The notes beneath the pieces were generated by a model that did no database searches, was not told the DNA's origin, and worked only from the letters and a program-made list of their open reading frames with translations. Shown here piece after piece: positions 23,648 to 30,246 of a stretch of DNA of 30,246 bases. Each line of letters opens with the position of its first letter. The stretch's first letter is position 1. Both the position numbers and the translations under genes were made by a program. This DNA comes from JAGLTN01 sp035403325 (GTDB lineage: Bacteria; Planctomycetota; Phycisphaerae; Sedimentisphaerales; Anaerobacaceae), in assembly GCA_964492365.1 (NCBI GenBank), contig CAZBKA010000023.1:1-30246 (forward strand), written 5' to 3'.

Positions 23648-24073
23648 ATGAGTACAACAATTTCTACAAATTCCGCAAGTGACCTTCAAATGCAATATAT
23701 GAATCTACTTGTTACCCAGCTAAAAAATCAAAATCCTCTTGATCCTTTGGATAATAATGAAATGACAGCTCAACTTGCACAATTTTCATCACTTGAACAA
23801 CTTGAAAGTGTGAACAGTCAACTTGAAAGTGCCAACACGACTTTTTCAGATGTGATGGCTGTTACAAATCGTAATTATGCTAACTCTCTGATTGGCAGAG
23901 ATGTGACATTTTTTGCAGAAGATGAAGAAAGCGGTACTACGGTTGAAAAGGTTGGTACTGTCGAATCTGCTTATTATAATCCGAGTACAGGGGAAAATCT
24001 TCTGGGCGTCAGTGTAGATGGGGAAGATTATAGCCTTTCGCTTGATGCGGTAGTGCTTATTGAAAATCAATAA
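23648..24073 (+). CDS. flgD: Flagellar hook-cap (hook assembly) protein FlgD, short form
   Basis: 141 aa. Caps the growing hook so that FlgE can polymerise outside the cell. The N-terminal region with YMNLLVTQLKNQNPLDPLDN and EMTAQLAQFSSLEQLESVNS is diagnostic of FlgD. After SLIGRDVTFF comes a short beta-rich tail ending LSLDAVVLIEN. Enterobacterial FlgD (about 230 aa) carries an extra Ig-like insertion that is absent here; short forms occur in several phyla. AAGG lies 7 bases before the ATG. It is the first gene after the sigma54 promoter, 35 bases before flgE. Confidence 0.95.
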   Translation: MSTTISTNSASDLQMQYMNLLVTQLKNQNPLDPLDNNEMTAQLAQFSSLEQLESVNSQLESANTTFSDVMAVTNRNYANSLIGRDVTFFAEDEESGTTVEKVGTVESAYYNPSTGENLLGVSVDGEDYSLSLDAVVLIENQ

Positions 24074-24108
24074 AATAAATATTTTGTAGTACTATAGGAG
24101 AAATTGGT

Positions 24109-25805
24109 ATGAGTACCGCGTTATCGTCAGGAGTTACAGGTTTGCAGGCCCATCAGAAAATGATCGATGTGGCAGGTAACAATCTTGCTAATGTTAATAC
24201 GACCGCATTTAAATCCAGTCAAATTAATTTTGCTGAACTTGTTAGTGAAACTCTCGCCAAGGCTTCTCAACCTACTTCAACGGTAGGCGGCACTAATCCT
24301 CAGCAGATTGGTAGTGGTGTTGGTGTTTCTGGCGTTACTCGTAATATGACACAGGGGAATATAGTTGAAACCGGCAATCCTCTAGACCTTGCGATTGAGG
24401 GAGAAGGGTATTTTGTGTTGAGCAACGGTCAAGAGATTGTATATAGTCGAGCAGGTTCTTTTACAACAGATATGGACAACAACCTTGTTNNNNNNNNNNT
24501 CAAAGAATTGGCTCGGTTGGAGAAAGCAACGGTTTTCAGGAGATGGGCAATTCTGATATTTTAATACCTTATAATATTGCTCTTCCTGCCAGCATGACGA
24601 GTCTTGTAAGTCTTTCCGGTAATCTGAGCTCTGACGCAGAGTTGTCGACTTCACAAACTCAAAAAATTACTTCAACCTTAGCTTATACGGTTTCGGGAGA
24701 ATATGCGAGTTTGGATACTGCGATAGATGAATTGGACCAGTTTAGTGGTGGAAGTGGCACTGGTGGTAAGCTTAATTTAGGTACGGGCGAATCAGGTAAA
24801 ATTACTATAACAGGATACCAGCCTGATGGTACTGCTATAAACAGCACATTTACGGTTGGCACAGATGGAGAAGCTACTCCTGGATGTGTTACATTGGGTG
24901 ATTTCATCGACCATCTAAACACGGTTCTTGATGGGGCAACAGCTTCATTGTCTGATGGTACGTTGCAGATAAAGGATGATGCAAGTGGTTACAGCATGAC
25001 AGATATCGAGCTGAGTTATTCAGCTAATGGGAGTAGCGGCAGTGATTTAACTGATCCTGCTTATTTTGAAGTTTTGGTTGTCGGTGGTTCAGAGGTGAAG
25101 AGTACTAATATTACTATTTATGATTCACTGGGCGGTGACCATTCGCTAAATGCTTCATTTGTTAGAAATGACACTGATGATACCTGGGACATGCTAATTA
25201 CTTCAATCAGTGGTAATGTTCAAGAATTAGGAGTTGATGAAAGAAGGATTACAGGAATCTCTTTTGATGCAGATGGGTCGTTTAAGTCATGCAGTGATGA
25301 TGCTAAGTTTTCAGTTACATTTGAACACGACACTTCATCAGCACAGACAATTGAATTGTCCATGGGATCACCAGGTGAGCTAGATGGTTTAACGGGTTTT
25401 TCAGGTAGTTCTACTGCTGTTGCAGAAGATCAGGATGGCTATGAAGCTGGTACTCTTTCATCTGTATCCATAAGTACGGGCGGTGTAATTGTTGGATCCT
25501 TTACCAACAATATTAAGAGAGATATCGGTACAGTACAGATAGCTCTATTTCAGAATGCATCCGGCCTTGAAAGTGTCGGAGGTGGGTATTATACCACGTC
25601 TGCCAACTCAGGTGAGGCAATTGCTACTCAGGGGCTCACTGGCGGTGCCGGTTCGATACATGGCAGTTCTTTGGAAAAGTCTAACGCAGATGTTGCTACT
25701 GAATTTGTTAACTTGATTCAAGCGCAAAATGGTTATCAGGCCAATGCGCGAACGATTACTGTAGCTAATGAGATATTACAGGAACTTACCAATCTAATAA
25801 GATAG
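24109..25805 (+). CDS. flgE: Flagellar hook protein FlgE, interrupted by an assembly gap
   Basis: Builds the hook outside the cell. The N-terminal part (24109-24489, 127 codons) has the rod/hook signature SGVTGLQAHQKMIDVAGNNL, then ANVNTTAFKSS, and LDLAIEGEGYFVLSNGQE. Ten N follow. The continuation is in a different frame starting at 24501 (QRIGSVGESNGFQEMG...), showing that the true missing length is not 10. It carries the hook domains and the C-terminal core SLEKSNADVATEFVNLIQAQ and YQANARTITVANEILQELTN. Total is about 560-570 aa. The apparent start at 24543 inside the gene is an artefact of the gap. Not a pseudogene on this evidence. It stops 15 bases before the next gene. Confidence 0.95.
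24490..24499. other. Assembly gap of 10 N inside flgE
   Basis: Ten N bases. The frames on the two sides agree only if the real length is 2 modulo 3; homologous FlgE spacing (LV-D-P-x-T-G-Y-R-V-Q) would fit about 23 bases. The N count is thus a placeholder. Confidence 0.95.
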
Positions 25806-25820
25806 TAATGGGAAGTTAAA

Positions 25821-27029
25821 ATGATAGTGACGGCTGTTTGTACGGCATGTTTTGATGTTCTTATGGAATTGTCACCGAGCCAAAGGTGGGCGGCGATGCG
25901 GCAATTTGACGTTAATTCTCCTACAGCAAAAACATTTGCTGTAGTCTGTGTGGTCACTATTATAGTATTAAGTATTTTAGTCTACTGTATTACACGTAAA
26001 AAAGCTCATGCCGATGATAGTGTTCTTGATGAATTATTTGACGATTATGTACAGAGTTGCGGGCTCAGTGAGTATCAGAGCTATCTTCTTTCTGAGCTTG
26101 GGCGTTATTTAAATTTGAAAAGCAAGGGGGTATTATTTACTTCTGGTGATGCGTTCAATCGTGGGTTTCAAGCATTGACTACGAGCAAATGGTTTATGGC
26201 TAAAGACCAGCAAAATAAACAGCATCTTGTAGAGGAGTTAGCTGTATTAAGAGAAAAAATAGGTTTTGACAGCGAATCTAAATTTTTGAATAAAACTCAA
26301 AAAATGGAAGTAAGCGGACTGCCTGTTGGTCAGGAGTTATTTATATCTCATAGTAGAACAAGCAATTCATCCATGGTCAGTGCACAAATTGTGAAAAATG
26401 AAGGCAATGTTCTTACAGTAAAAATGGAAGAACCTATTGTGGTTTTCAGCGGCCAGAATTGGTATGTACGTTTTAGTTTTGTTGAATGTACATGGGAATT
26501 TGATGTAACAGTGCTCAGTTGTTATGATAACATTATGGTATTGTCTCATAATAATGTTGTCAGGTTTGCAAGTAAACGTCATTTTCATACGGTGGAGACA
26601 GAATTACCTGGTTTAATCGCCAGATTTCCATTTGCAAGCGAGGTTACAGTTAACGATCCATCCGTCAGTTGTCTTGAAAAACCAGAATTTTTTGATTTTA
26701 AAGTCAAAAAAATTGCCGGCCCTTACCTTAATATAGAAACAGATATTAAGATAGTCAGCGGCAGCAGAGTTATTTTGATATTTGAACAAAGTAGTCGAGG
26801 AAAATTGCTCCAAAGTACCGCGGTAGTGAAGAATGTCAGAGAAACCGAAGGTGTTTTTTGTGCTTTGGTTGAGTTAACTGTGTTGGCGAAGTCAGATATG
26901 AATGAATTAGTTTGTGTGGCTAATGCTGCAGACCCAAGGCATATGGATCAAAATCAAGAACAAGATGAATTTGGTTACCCAGATTTTAATGAAGCTATTC
27001 AAGAAATAAAATCAGGTCAGGAGAACTGA
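25821..27029 (+). CDS. Membrane-anchored PilZ/YcgR-like protein between flgE and flgF
   Basis: 402 aa. One membrane helix (about 36-58) with basic RKK after it, so the rest is predicted cytoplasmic. A helical part (65-155) precedes a beta-rich region: about 165-245 (LPVGQELFISHSRTSNSSMV... WYVRFSFVE) resembles the YcgR N-terminal (flagellar brake) domain, and about 246-365 resembles PilZ (RFASKRHFHTVE, a strand set, then GSRVILIFE). The c-di-GMP motifs are degraded: KRHFHTV in place of RRxxFR, and no D/NxSxxG. So c-di-GMP binding is doubtful. The family call is from pattern only. It ends 1 base before flgF, and AGGAG for flgF lies inside its end, so it is part of the hook-rod operon. Confidence 0.6.
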   Translation: MIVTAVCTACFDVLMELSPSQRWAAMRQFDVNSPTAKTFAVVCVVTIIVLSILVYCITRKKAHADDSVLDELFDDYVQSCGLSEYQSYLLSELGRYLNLKSKGVLFTSGDAFNRGFQALTTSKWFMAKDQQNKQHLVEELAVLREKIGFDSESKFLNKTQKMEVSGLPVGQELFISHSRTSNSSMVSAQIVKNEGNVLTVKMEEPIVVFSGQNWYVRFSFVECTWEFDVTVLSCYDNIMVLSHNNVVRFASKRHFHTVETELPGLIARFPFASEVTVNDPSVSCLEKPEFFDFKVKKIAGPYLNIETDIKIVSGSRVILIFEQSSRGKLLQSTAVVKNVRETEGVFCALVELTVLAKSDMNELVCVANAADPRHMDQNQEQDEFGYPDFNEAIQEIKSGQEN

Positions 27030-27030
27030 G

Positions 27031-27768
27031 ATGTCAACTGAAATAGCAGCTATCGCAGGGGCAAATCTGGATGCATTGACTCGTGAGCTTGATTTGATAG
27101 CTAATAACGTTGCGAATGTAAGCACCGCTGGTTTTAAGCGAAGGACAAATTCATTTTCAAAGGTTTTGGAGGCTCAGCAAAAAGCAGGTGAGCCTGTTAA
27201 TGAAGAAGAAAATAAGGTTACAACATCAATAGATTTTTCCCAGGGGAGTCTTCAATGTACAGAAAGAAATCTTGATTTTGCATTGTACGGCAAAGGTTTT
27301 TTTGTGGTTGAAACTGAAGATGGGCCTGTTTATACGAGAAACGGAATGTTTAGCACTAATAATAAATCTCAGATAGTGGATGGACTTGGGAGGTTAGTGG
27401 CTGGGAAAACAGGTGCTATAGTAATACCTGCTGAGCATAGTATTTCGGAATTATATGTATCCAGTGATGGTTCTGTCAGTGTTGATGGTTTGTCTATTGG
27501 TAATTTTAAATTAGTTGAATTTAAAGAAGAAGATGAAGCTAAACTTGTTGCTGTGGGCAACAATTGTTTTGTTGTTTCTGATGATATTAAGCATAAAGAT
27601 GCTACGAATGTGGTTGTCAAACAGGGATATCAGGAGTCATCCAATGTTCAGATGGTAGAAGAGCTGATGGATATGATAATGGTATCTCGAATGTATGAAT
27701 CTAATATGAAACTCATTAACTCAAAGTCTGAGACATCTGACAGCCTGCTGAGTGTTGCAATGGGCTAA
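27031..27768 (+). CDS. flgF: Flagellar proximal rod protein FlgF
   Basis: 245 aa. Rod component of the basal body. N-terminal helix with LDLIANNVANVSTAGFKRR, the rod-protein signature; then FALYGKGFFVVETEDGPVYT and RNGMFSTNNKSQIVDG; C-terminal helix with GYQESSNVQMVEELMDMIMV. The order flgF-flgG and the length (E. coli FlgF is about 250 aa) support FlgF over FlgG. Exported by the flagellar system without a cleaved signal. AGGAG at 27019-27023, 7 bases before the ATG. Confidence 0.92.
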   Translation: MSTEIAAIAGANLDALTRELDLIANNVANVSTAGFKRRTNSFSKVLEAQQKAGEPVNEEENKVTTSIDFSQGSLQCTERNLDFALYGKGFFVVETEDGPVYTRNGMFSTNNKSQIVDGLGRLVAGKTGAIVIPAEHSISELYVSSDGSVSVDGLSIGNFKLVEFKEEDEAKLVAVGNNCFVVSDDIKHKDATNVVVKQGYQESSNVQMVEELMDMIMVSRMYESNMKLINSKSETSDSLLSVAMG

Positions 27769-27830
27769 TGAATAATAGAATAATAGATAGTATTAGCAAA
27801 TATTTTAATTGAGAATAAAGGAGTATTGTT

Positions 27831-28616
27831 ATGTTAAGAGCGTTTTCCACTGCGGCGACAGGAATGGTCGGACAGCAGACGATGGTGGACGTTATATCCA
27901 ATAACCTTGCCAATATAAATACCAATGGCTTCAAGAGGAGCCAAGTTAATTTTCAGGATCTCATGTATGTTAAGATGCGTGAAGCCGGTACTGAAGTTGC
28001 TTCTGGTATTAATTCACCAGGTGGTACGGAAATAGGCAGTGGTGTTAAAGTTGGTTCTACTGTAAAAGTTTATACTGCAGGTGAATTAGAAAATACAAGC
28101 AGACCTTTAGATGTTGCGATTTCAGGTGAAGGTTTTCTACAAGTTAGTATGCCAAATGGTGAACTTAACTATACCCGTGATGGAAGTTTACAGATGAATG
28201 CTACCGGTCAACTTGTTACCGGTACCGGTTATACTATCGAACCGGCAATTACAATTCCCAGTGATGCAGTAGCTATTACGATTGGTCAGGAAGGAAGTGT
28301 TAGTGTTACTAATGGCTCAGGTACAGTGTCAGTAATAGGTACTTTACAATTGGCCAGATTTCCTAATCCTTCGGGACTTACGGCAAAGGGAGATAATCTT
28401 TTAGCTGTAACTGAAGCGAGTGGTGCAGCGACAGTTGGTCAGGCAGGTGCAGATGGCTTTGGAACGTTCCAAGCCGGTTTTTTAGAGAAATCTAATGTTC
28501 AAATGGTAACAGAATTGGTCAATCTTATAACTGCTCAAAGGGCTTATGAGGTTAATTCACGAACTATTCAGGCTGGTGATGATATGCTTCAAACCGCTAA
28601 CCAGATTGTCAAATAA
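27831..28616 (+). CDS. flgG: Flagellar distal rod protein FlgG
   Basis: 261 aa, standard length. Forms the distal rod crossing the periplasm. MLRAFSTAATGMVGQQTMVD, then NNLANINTNGFKRSQVNFQD is the textbook FlgG start; EGFLQVSMPNGELNYTRDGS and the C-terminal SNVQMVTELVNLITAQRAYE, then VNSRTIQAGDDML, complete it. AAGGAG lies 7 bases before the ATG. The 62 bases after flgF contain no promoter I can see. Confidence 0.97.
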   Translation: MLRAFSTAATGMVGQQTMVDVISNNLANINTNGFKRSQVNFQDLMYVKMREAGTEVASGINSPGGTEIGSGVKVGSTVKVYTAGELENTSRPLDVAISGEGFLQVSMPNGELNYTRDGSLQMNATGQLVTGTGYTIEPAITIPSDAVAITIGQEGSVSVTNGSGTVSVIGTLQLARFPNPSGLTAKGDNLLAVTEASGAATVGQAGADGFGTFQAGFLEKSNVQMVTELVNLITAQRAYEVNSRTIQAGDDMLQTANQIVK

Positions 28617-28625
28617 GAGGTTATA

Positions 28626-29612
28626 ATGAGATTTAAATTATTAATAATATGTGTTTTTGTTTTTCCAGGTATGATTTTGGCATCACAGGAAAATGTTCCA
28701 AGTGGCATGCTTAGGGTTTATATGCCAAGAGATGTTGCAATTTCAGATACGGTTATTACTCTTGGAGAGGTTGCGATAATAAGAGCTGAAAGTCAGGAAT
28801 TGGCTGATCAAGTTGAAAGGATTCAGTTGGGGCAGTTTTCTTCTATTGGCCAGATGATAGTGGTTGATCGTGCAATGGTCAAGGGTCGAATGGCTTGTGA
28901 GAATATTGATATTTCAAATTTGGAGATTACAGGCGCAGAGGAAACAGTCGTAACTCAAAAGCATATTTTTATTGGGTCAGCTAAGCTGGTTGAAATTGCT
29001 GATACGGCTTTGAAAAATGCCACTAAACCAACATCTGTTTCGGGTTGGACTGTAATAAGAGTACCCGGAGATTTTTCAATTGCTTCATCAAACAAAAATA
29101 TTGATTTTCAGACCTCAATTGTCGAAAGTGATGTTCCAAGTTGTGCTAAGGTTGCAATTGATATTTTTATTGATGGTAAAAAAGTTGAAACAAAGATGGT
29201 TGTTTTTCGTTATCAATTTAGTTGCACAAGGGCAGTTGCGATAAGTACCATTGTAGCTGGCTCGGTCATCAGTACTGATAATGTGAAAATTGAGAATTAT
29301 GACAGCACTCAACCTGAACAGGCAGACTGGAAGAGTCCATATGGTTTGATTGCGAGCAGAAAAATACCAGCCAATACTATTATTAATAATGGTATGGTTG
29401 CTAATGAATTGTCTGAAGTTCTAATTAAAAGAAATGACAATGTTGTAGTAAAAATAGAAACACCAAGTATGATAATCACTGCAGTAGGCAAAGCATTGGA
29501 AGATGGTAGGGAAGGTCAGTGTGTAAAAGTAAAAATGAATATCAGTGCTTCTTCACAGCGGGTTATTTTAGCAAGAGTTCAACCTGATGGTACGTTAGAA
29601 CCTACATCATAA
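28626..29612 (+). CDS. flgA: Flagellar P-ring assembly chaperone FlgA
   Basis: 328 aa. Periplasmic chaperone for the P-ring protein FlgI. Sec signal peptide (1-20, ending ILAS). The N-terminal half is variable (ITLGEVAIIRAESQELADQV); the C-terminal SAF-type domain is clear: FSCTRAVAISTIVAGSVIST, then SPYGLIASRKIPANTIINNG, DNVVVKIETPSMIITAVGKA and EGQCVKVKMNISASSQRVIL, matching the FlgA C-terminal pattern. Longer than E. coli FlgA (about 220 aa), mainly because of the N-terminal part. It starts 9 bases after flgG and stops 13 bases before flgH. Confidence 0.9.
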   Translation: MRFKLLIICVFVFPGMILASQENVPSGMLRVYMPRDVAISDTVITLGEVAIIRAESQELADQVERIQLGQFSSIGQMIVVDRAMVKGRMACENIDISNLEITGAEETVVTQKHIFIGSAKLVEIADTALKNATKPTSVSGWTVIRVPGDFSIASSNKNIDFQTSIVESDVPSCAKVAIDIFIDGKKVETKMVVFRYQFSCTRAVAISTIVAGSVISTDNVKIENYDSTQPEQADWKSPYGLIASRKIPANTIINNGMVANELSEVLIKRNDNVVVKIETPSMIITAVGKALEDGREGQCVKVKMNISASSQRVILARVQPDGTLEPTS

Positions 29613-29625
29613 CAAGGATAATAAA

Positions 29626-30237
29626 ATGAGAAAAACAAAAGGGATTATATTTACAGTTATAATTTTGCTTGTCTGTTGGTCACAGATTCTTGTGGCCGGT
29701 TCTATTTGGGGTAAGAGAAATAAGAATATGAAAGATTTGTATTCTGATGATGTGGCTCACAGGATAGGTGACATTTTGACTATTCAGATAGTTGAAGAAA
29801 GTACGGTTGACAACAAAGCTAAAAGGGATTTGGAAAAATCCGATAGTAGAAGTACCGCTTTTAATGGAGAATTAGGTAAATTTGCAGATATTGGTGAATT
29901 TGGTCTCGGTGCAAGCTCCAGCAATAAGCTTAATGGCAAAGCAGACTATAAAGATGAACGCAGTTTTGAGGATTGTGTGACTGTAATGGTAATCGATGTT
30001 CTTCCTACGAGCGGAAATTTAGTAGTTATGGGTACACGTGAAAGGACAATTGCTGGTGATACACAGAAGATAGAAATAAGCGGCGTTGTTAGACCAAGTG
30101 ATATCAGTTTTAATAATTCAATATCCAGTCAGCAGGTTGCTAATTTCAGTATTGTTTCAAAAAATTCAGGTGTTGCTGATACATATACGAAACCCGGTTG
30201 GCTCGGCAATATATTGAATGATATAAGCCCATTTTAA
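29626..30237 (+). CDS. flgH: Flagellar L-ring protein FlgH, without lipobox
   Basis: 203 aa. Forms the L-ring in the outer membrane. The family core is present: GSIWGKRNKNMKDLYSDDVA, HRIGDILTIQIVEES, then a central part ending in MVIDVLPTSGNLVVMGTRE, and the C-terminal GVVRPSDISFNNSISSQQVA and WLGNILNDISPF. The signal peptide runs to about residue 24 (ILVAG^S), but there is no Cys after it; the only early Cys (17, LLVCW) lacks the small residue required before a lipidation Cys. So the lipid anchor of classic FlgH seems absent. Compared with E. coli (232 aa) the N-terminal linker is missing, the C-terminus is complete. flgI probably follows beyond the window. Confidence 0.93.
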   Translation: MRKTKGIIFTVIILLVCWSQILVAGSIWGKRNKNMKDLYSDDVAHRIGDILTIQIVEESTVDNKAKRDLEKSDSRSTAFNGELGKFADIGEFGLGASSSNKLNGKADYKDERSFEDCVTVMVIDVLPTSGNLVVMGTRERTIAGDTQKIEISGVVRPSDISFNNSISSQQVANFSIVSKNSGVADTYTKPGWLGNILNDISPF

Positions 30238-30246
30238 TTTATAATT

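Noticed and set aside
24543..25805. A separate gene starting at the ATG at 24543
   Set aside because: This ATG is an internal Met of flgE; the sequence before it back to 24501 continues the hook protein, and the split is caused by the N gap.

Overview
The window reads as a planctomycete chromosome segment, most like the Phycisphaerae/Sedimentisphaerales side of the phylum. The evidence is a low-GC genome, a secreted beta-helix protein ending in a degenerate dockerin-like pair (ADITNDGIVNFDD...), and a flagellar cluster mixed with family-less lipoproteins and TPR proteins. This assignment is inference; no rRNA or marker gene is present. No tRNA, rRNA, insertion sequence, CRISPR array or prophage was recognised.

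Left part (1-8.3 kb), housekeeping and envelope: the 3' end of an alpha-glucan phosphorylase gene (+) with a strong terminator; a secreted beta-helix/dockerin-like protein (-) with a near-perfect sigma70 promoter; ligA and ribD (+) joined stop-to-start; and a 627-aa membrane/repeat protein (-).

Middle part (8.3-23.0 kb), almost all on the minus strand. Read in transcription order from the right: a sigma54 activator (21626-23047); a sigma54 promoter (21441-21456); a 837-aa single-pass TPR protein with a possible STN/secretin-N0-like insert; a second exported TPR protein; a second sigma54 activator; fliL-fliM-fliN-flhA; a small two-helix membrane protein; fliA (sigma28, best start GTG); four accessory genes (a charged 66-aa protein, a CxCG mini-protein, a coiled-coil lipoprotein and a lipoprotein with a possible FlgO/CsgG/LpoB-like fold); a FlgM-like gene with a sigma28-like promoter; and a terminator-like hairpin. 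A small zinc-ribbon gene and a small plus-strand ORF lie beyond it.

Right part (23.6-30.2 kb), plus strand, divergent from the above: a second sigma54 promoter (23562-23577), then flgD-flgE-(membrane-anchored PilZ/YcgR-like gene)-flgF-flgG-flgA-flgH, i.e. hook cap, hook, rod and L-ring. flgE carries a 10-N assembly gap and is one gene, not two.

Together the genes suggest a layered flagellar programme: sigma54 plus two activators drives switch/export and hook/rod operons, and FliA with a FlgM-like anti-sigma drives late genes. The most interesting material is the accessory set: two TPR membrane proteins, two lipoproteins, a PilZ-like anchored protein and an FlgH without a lipidation cysteine. 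These may be planctomycete-specific motor or envelope parts. That is a hypothesis, not something the sequence proves.
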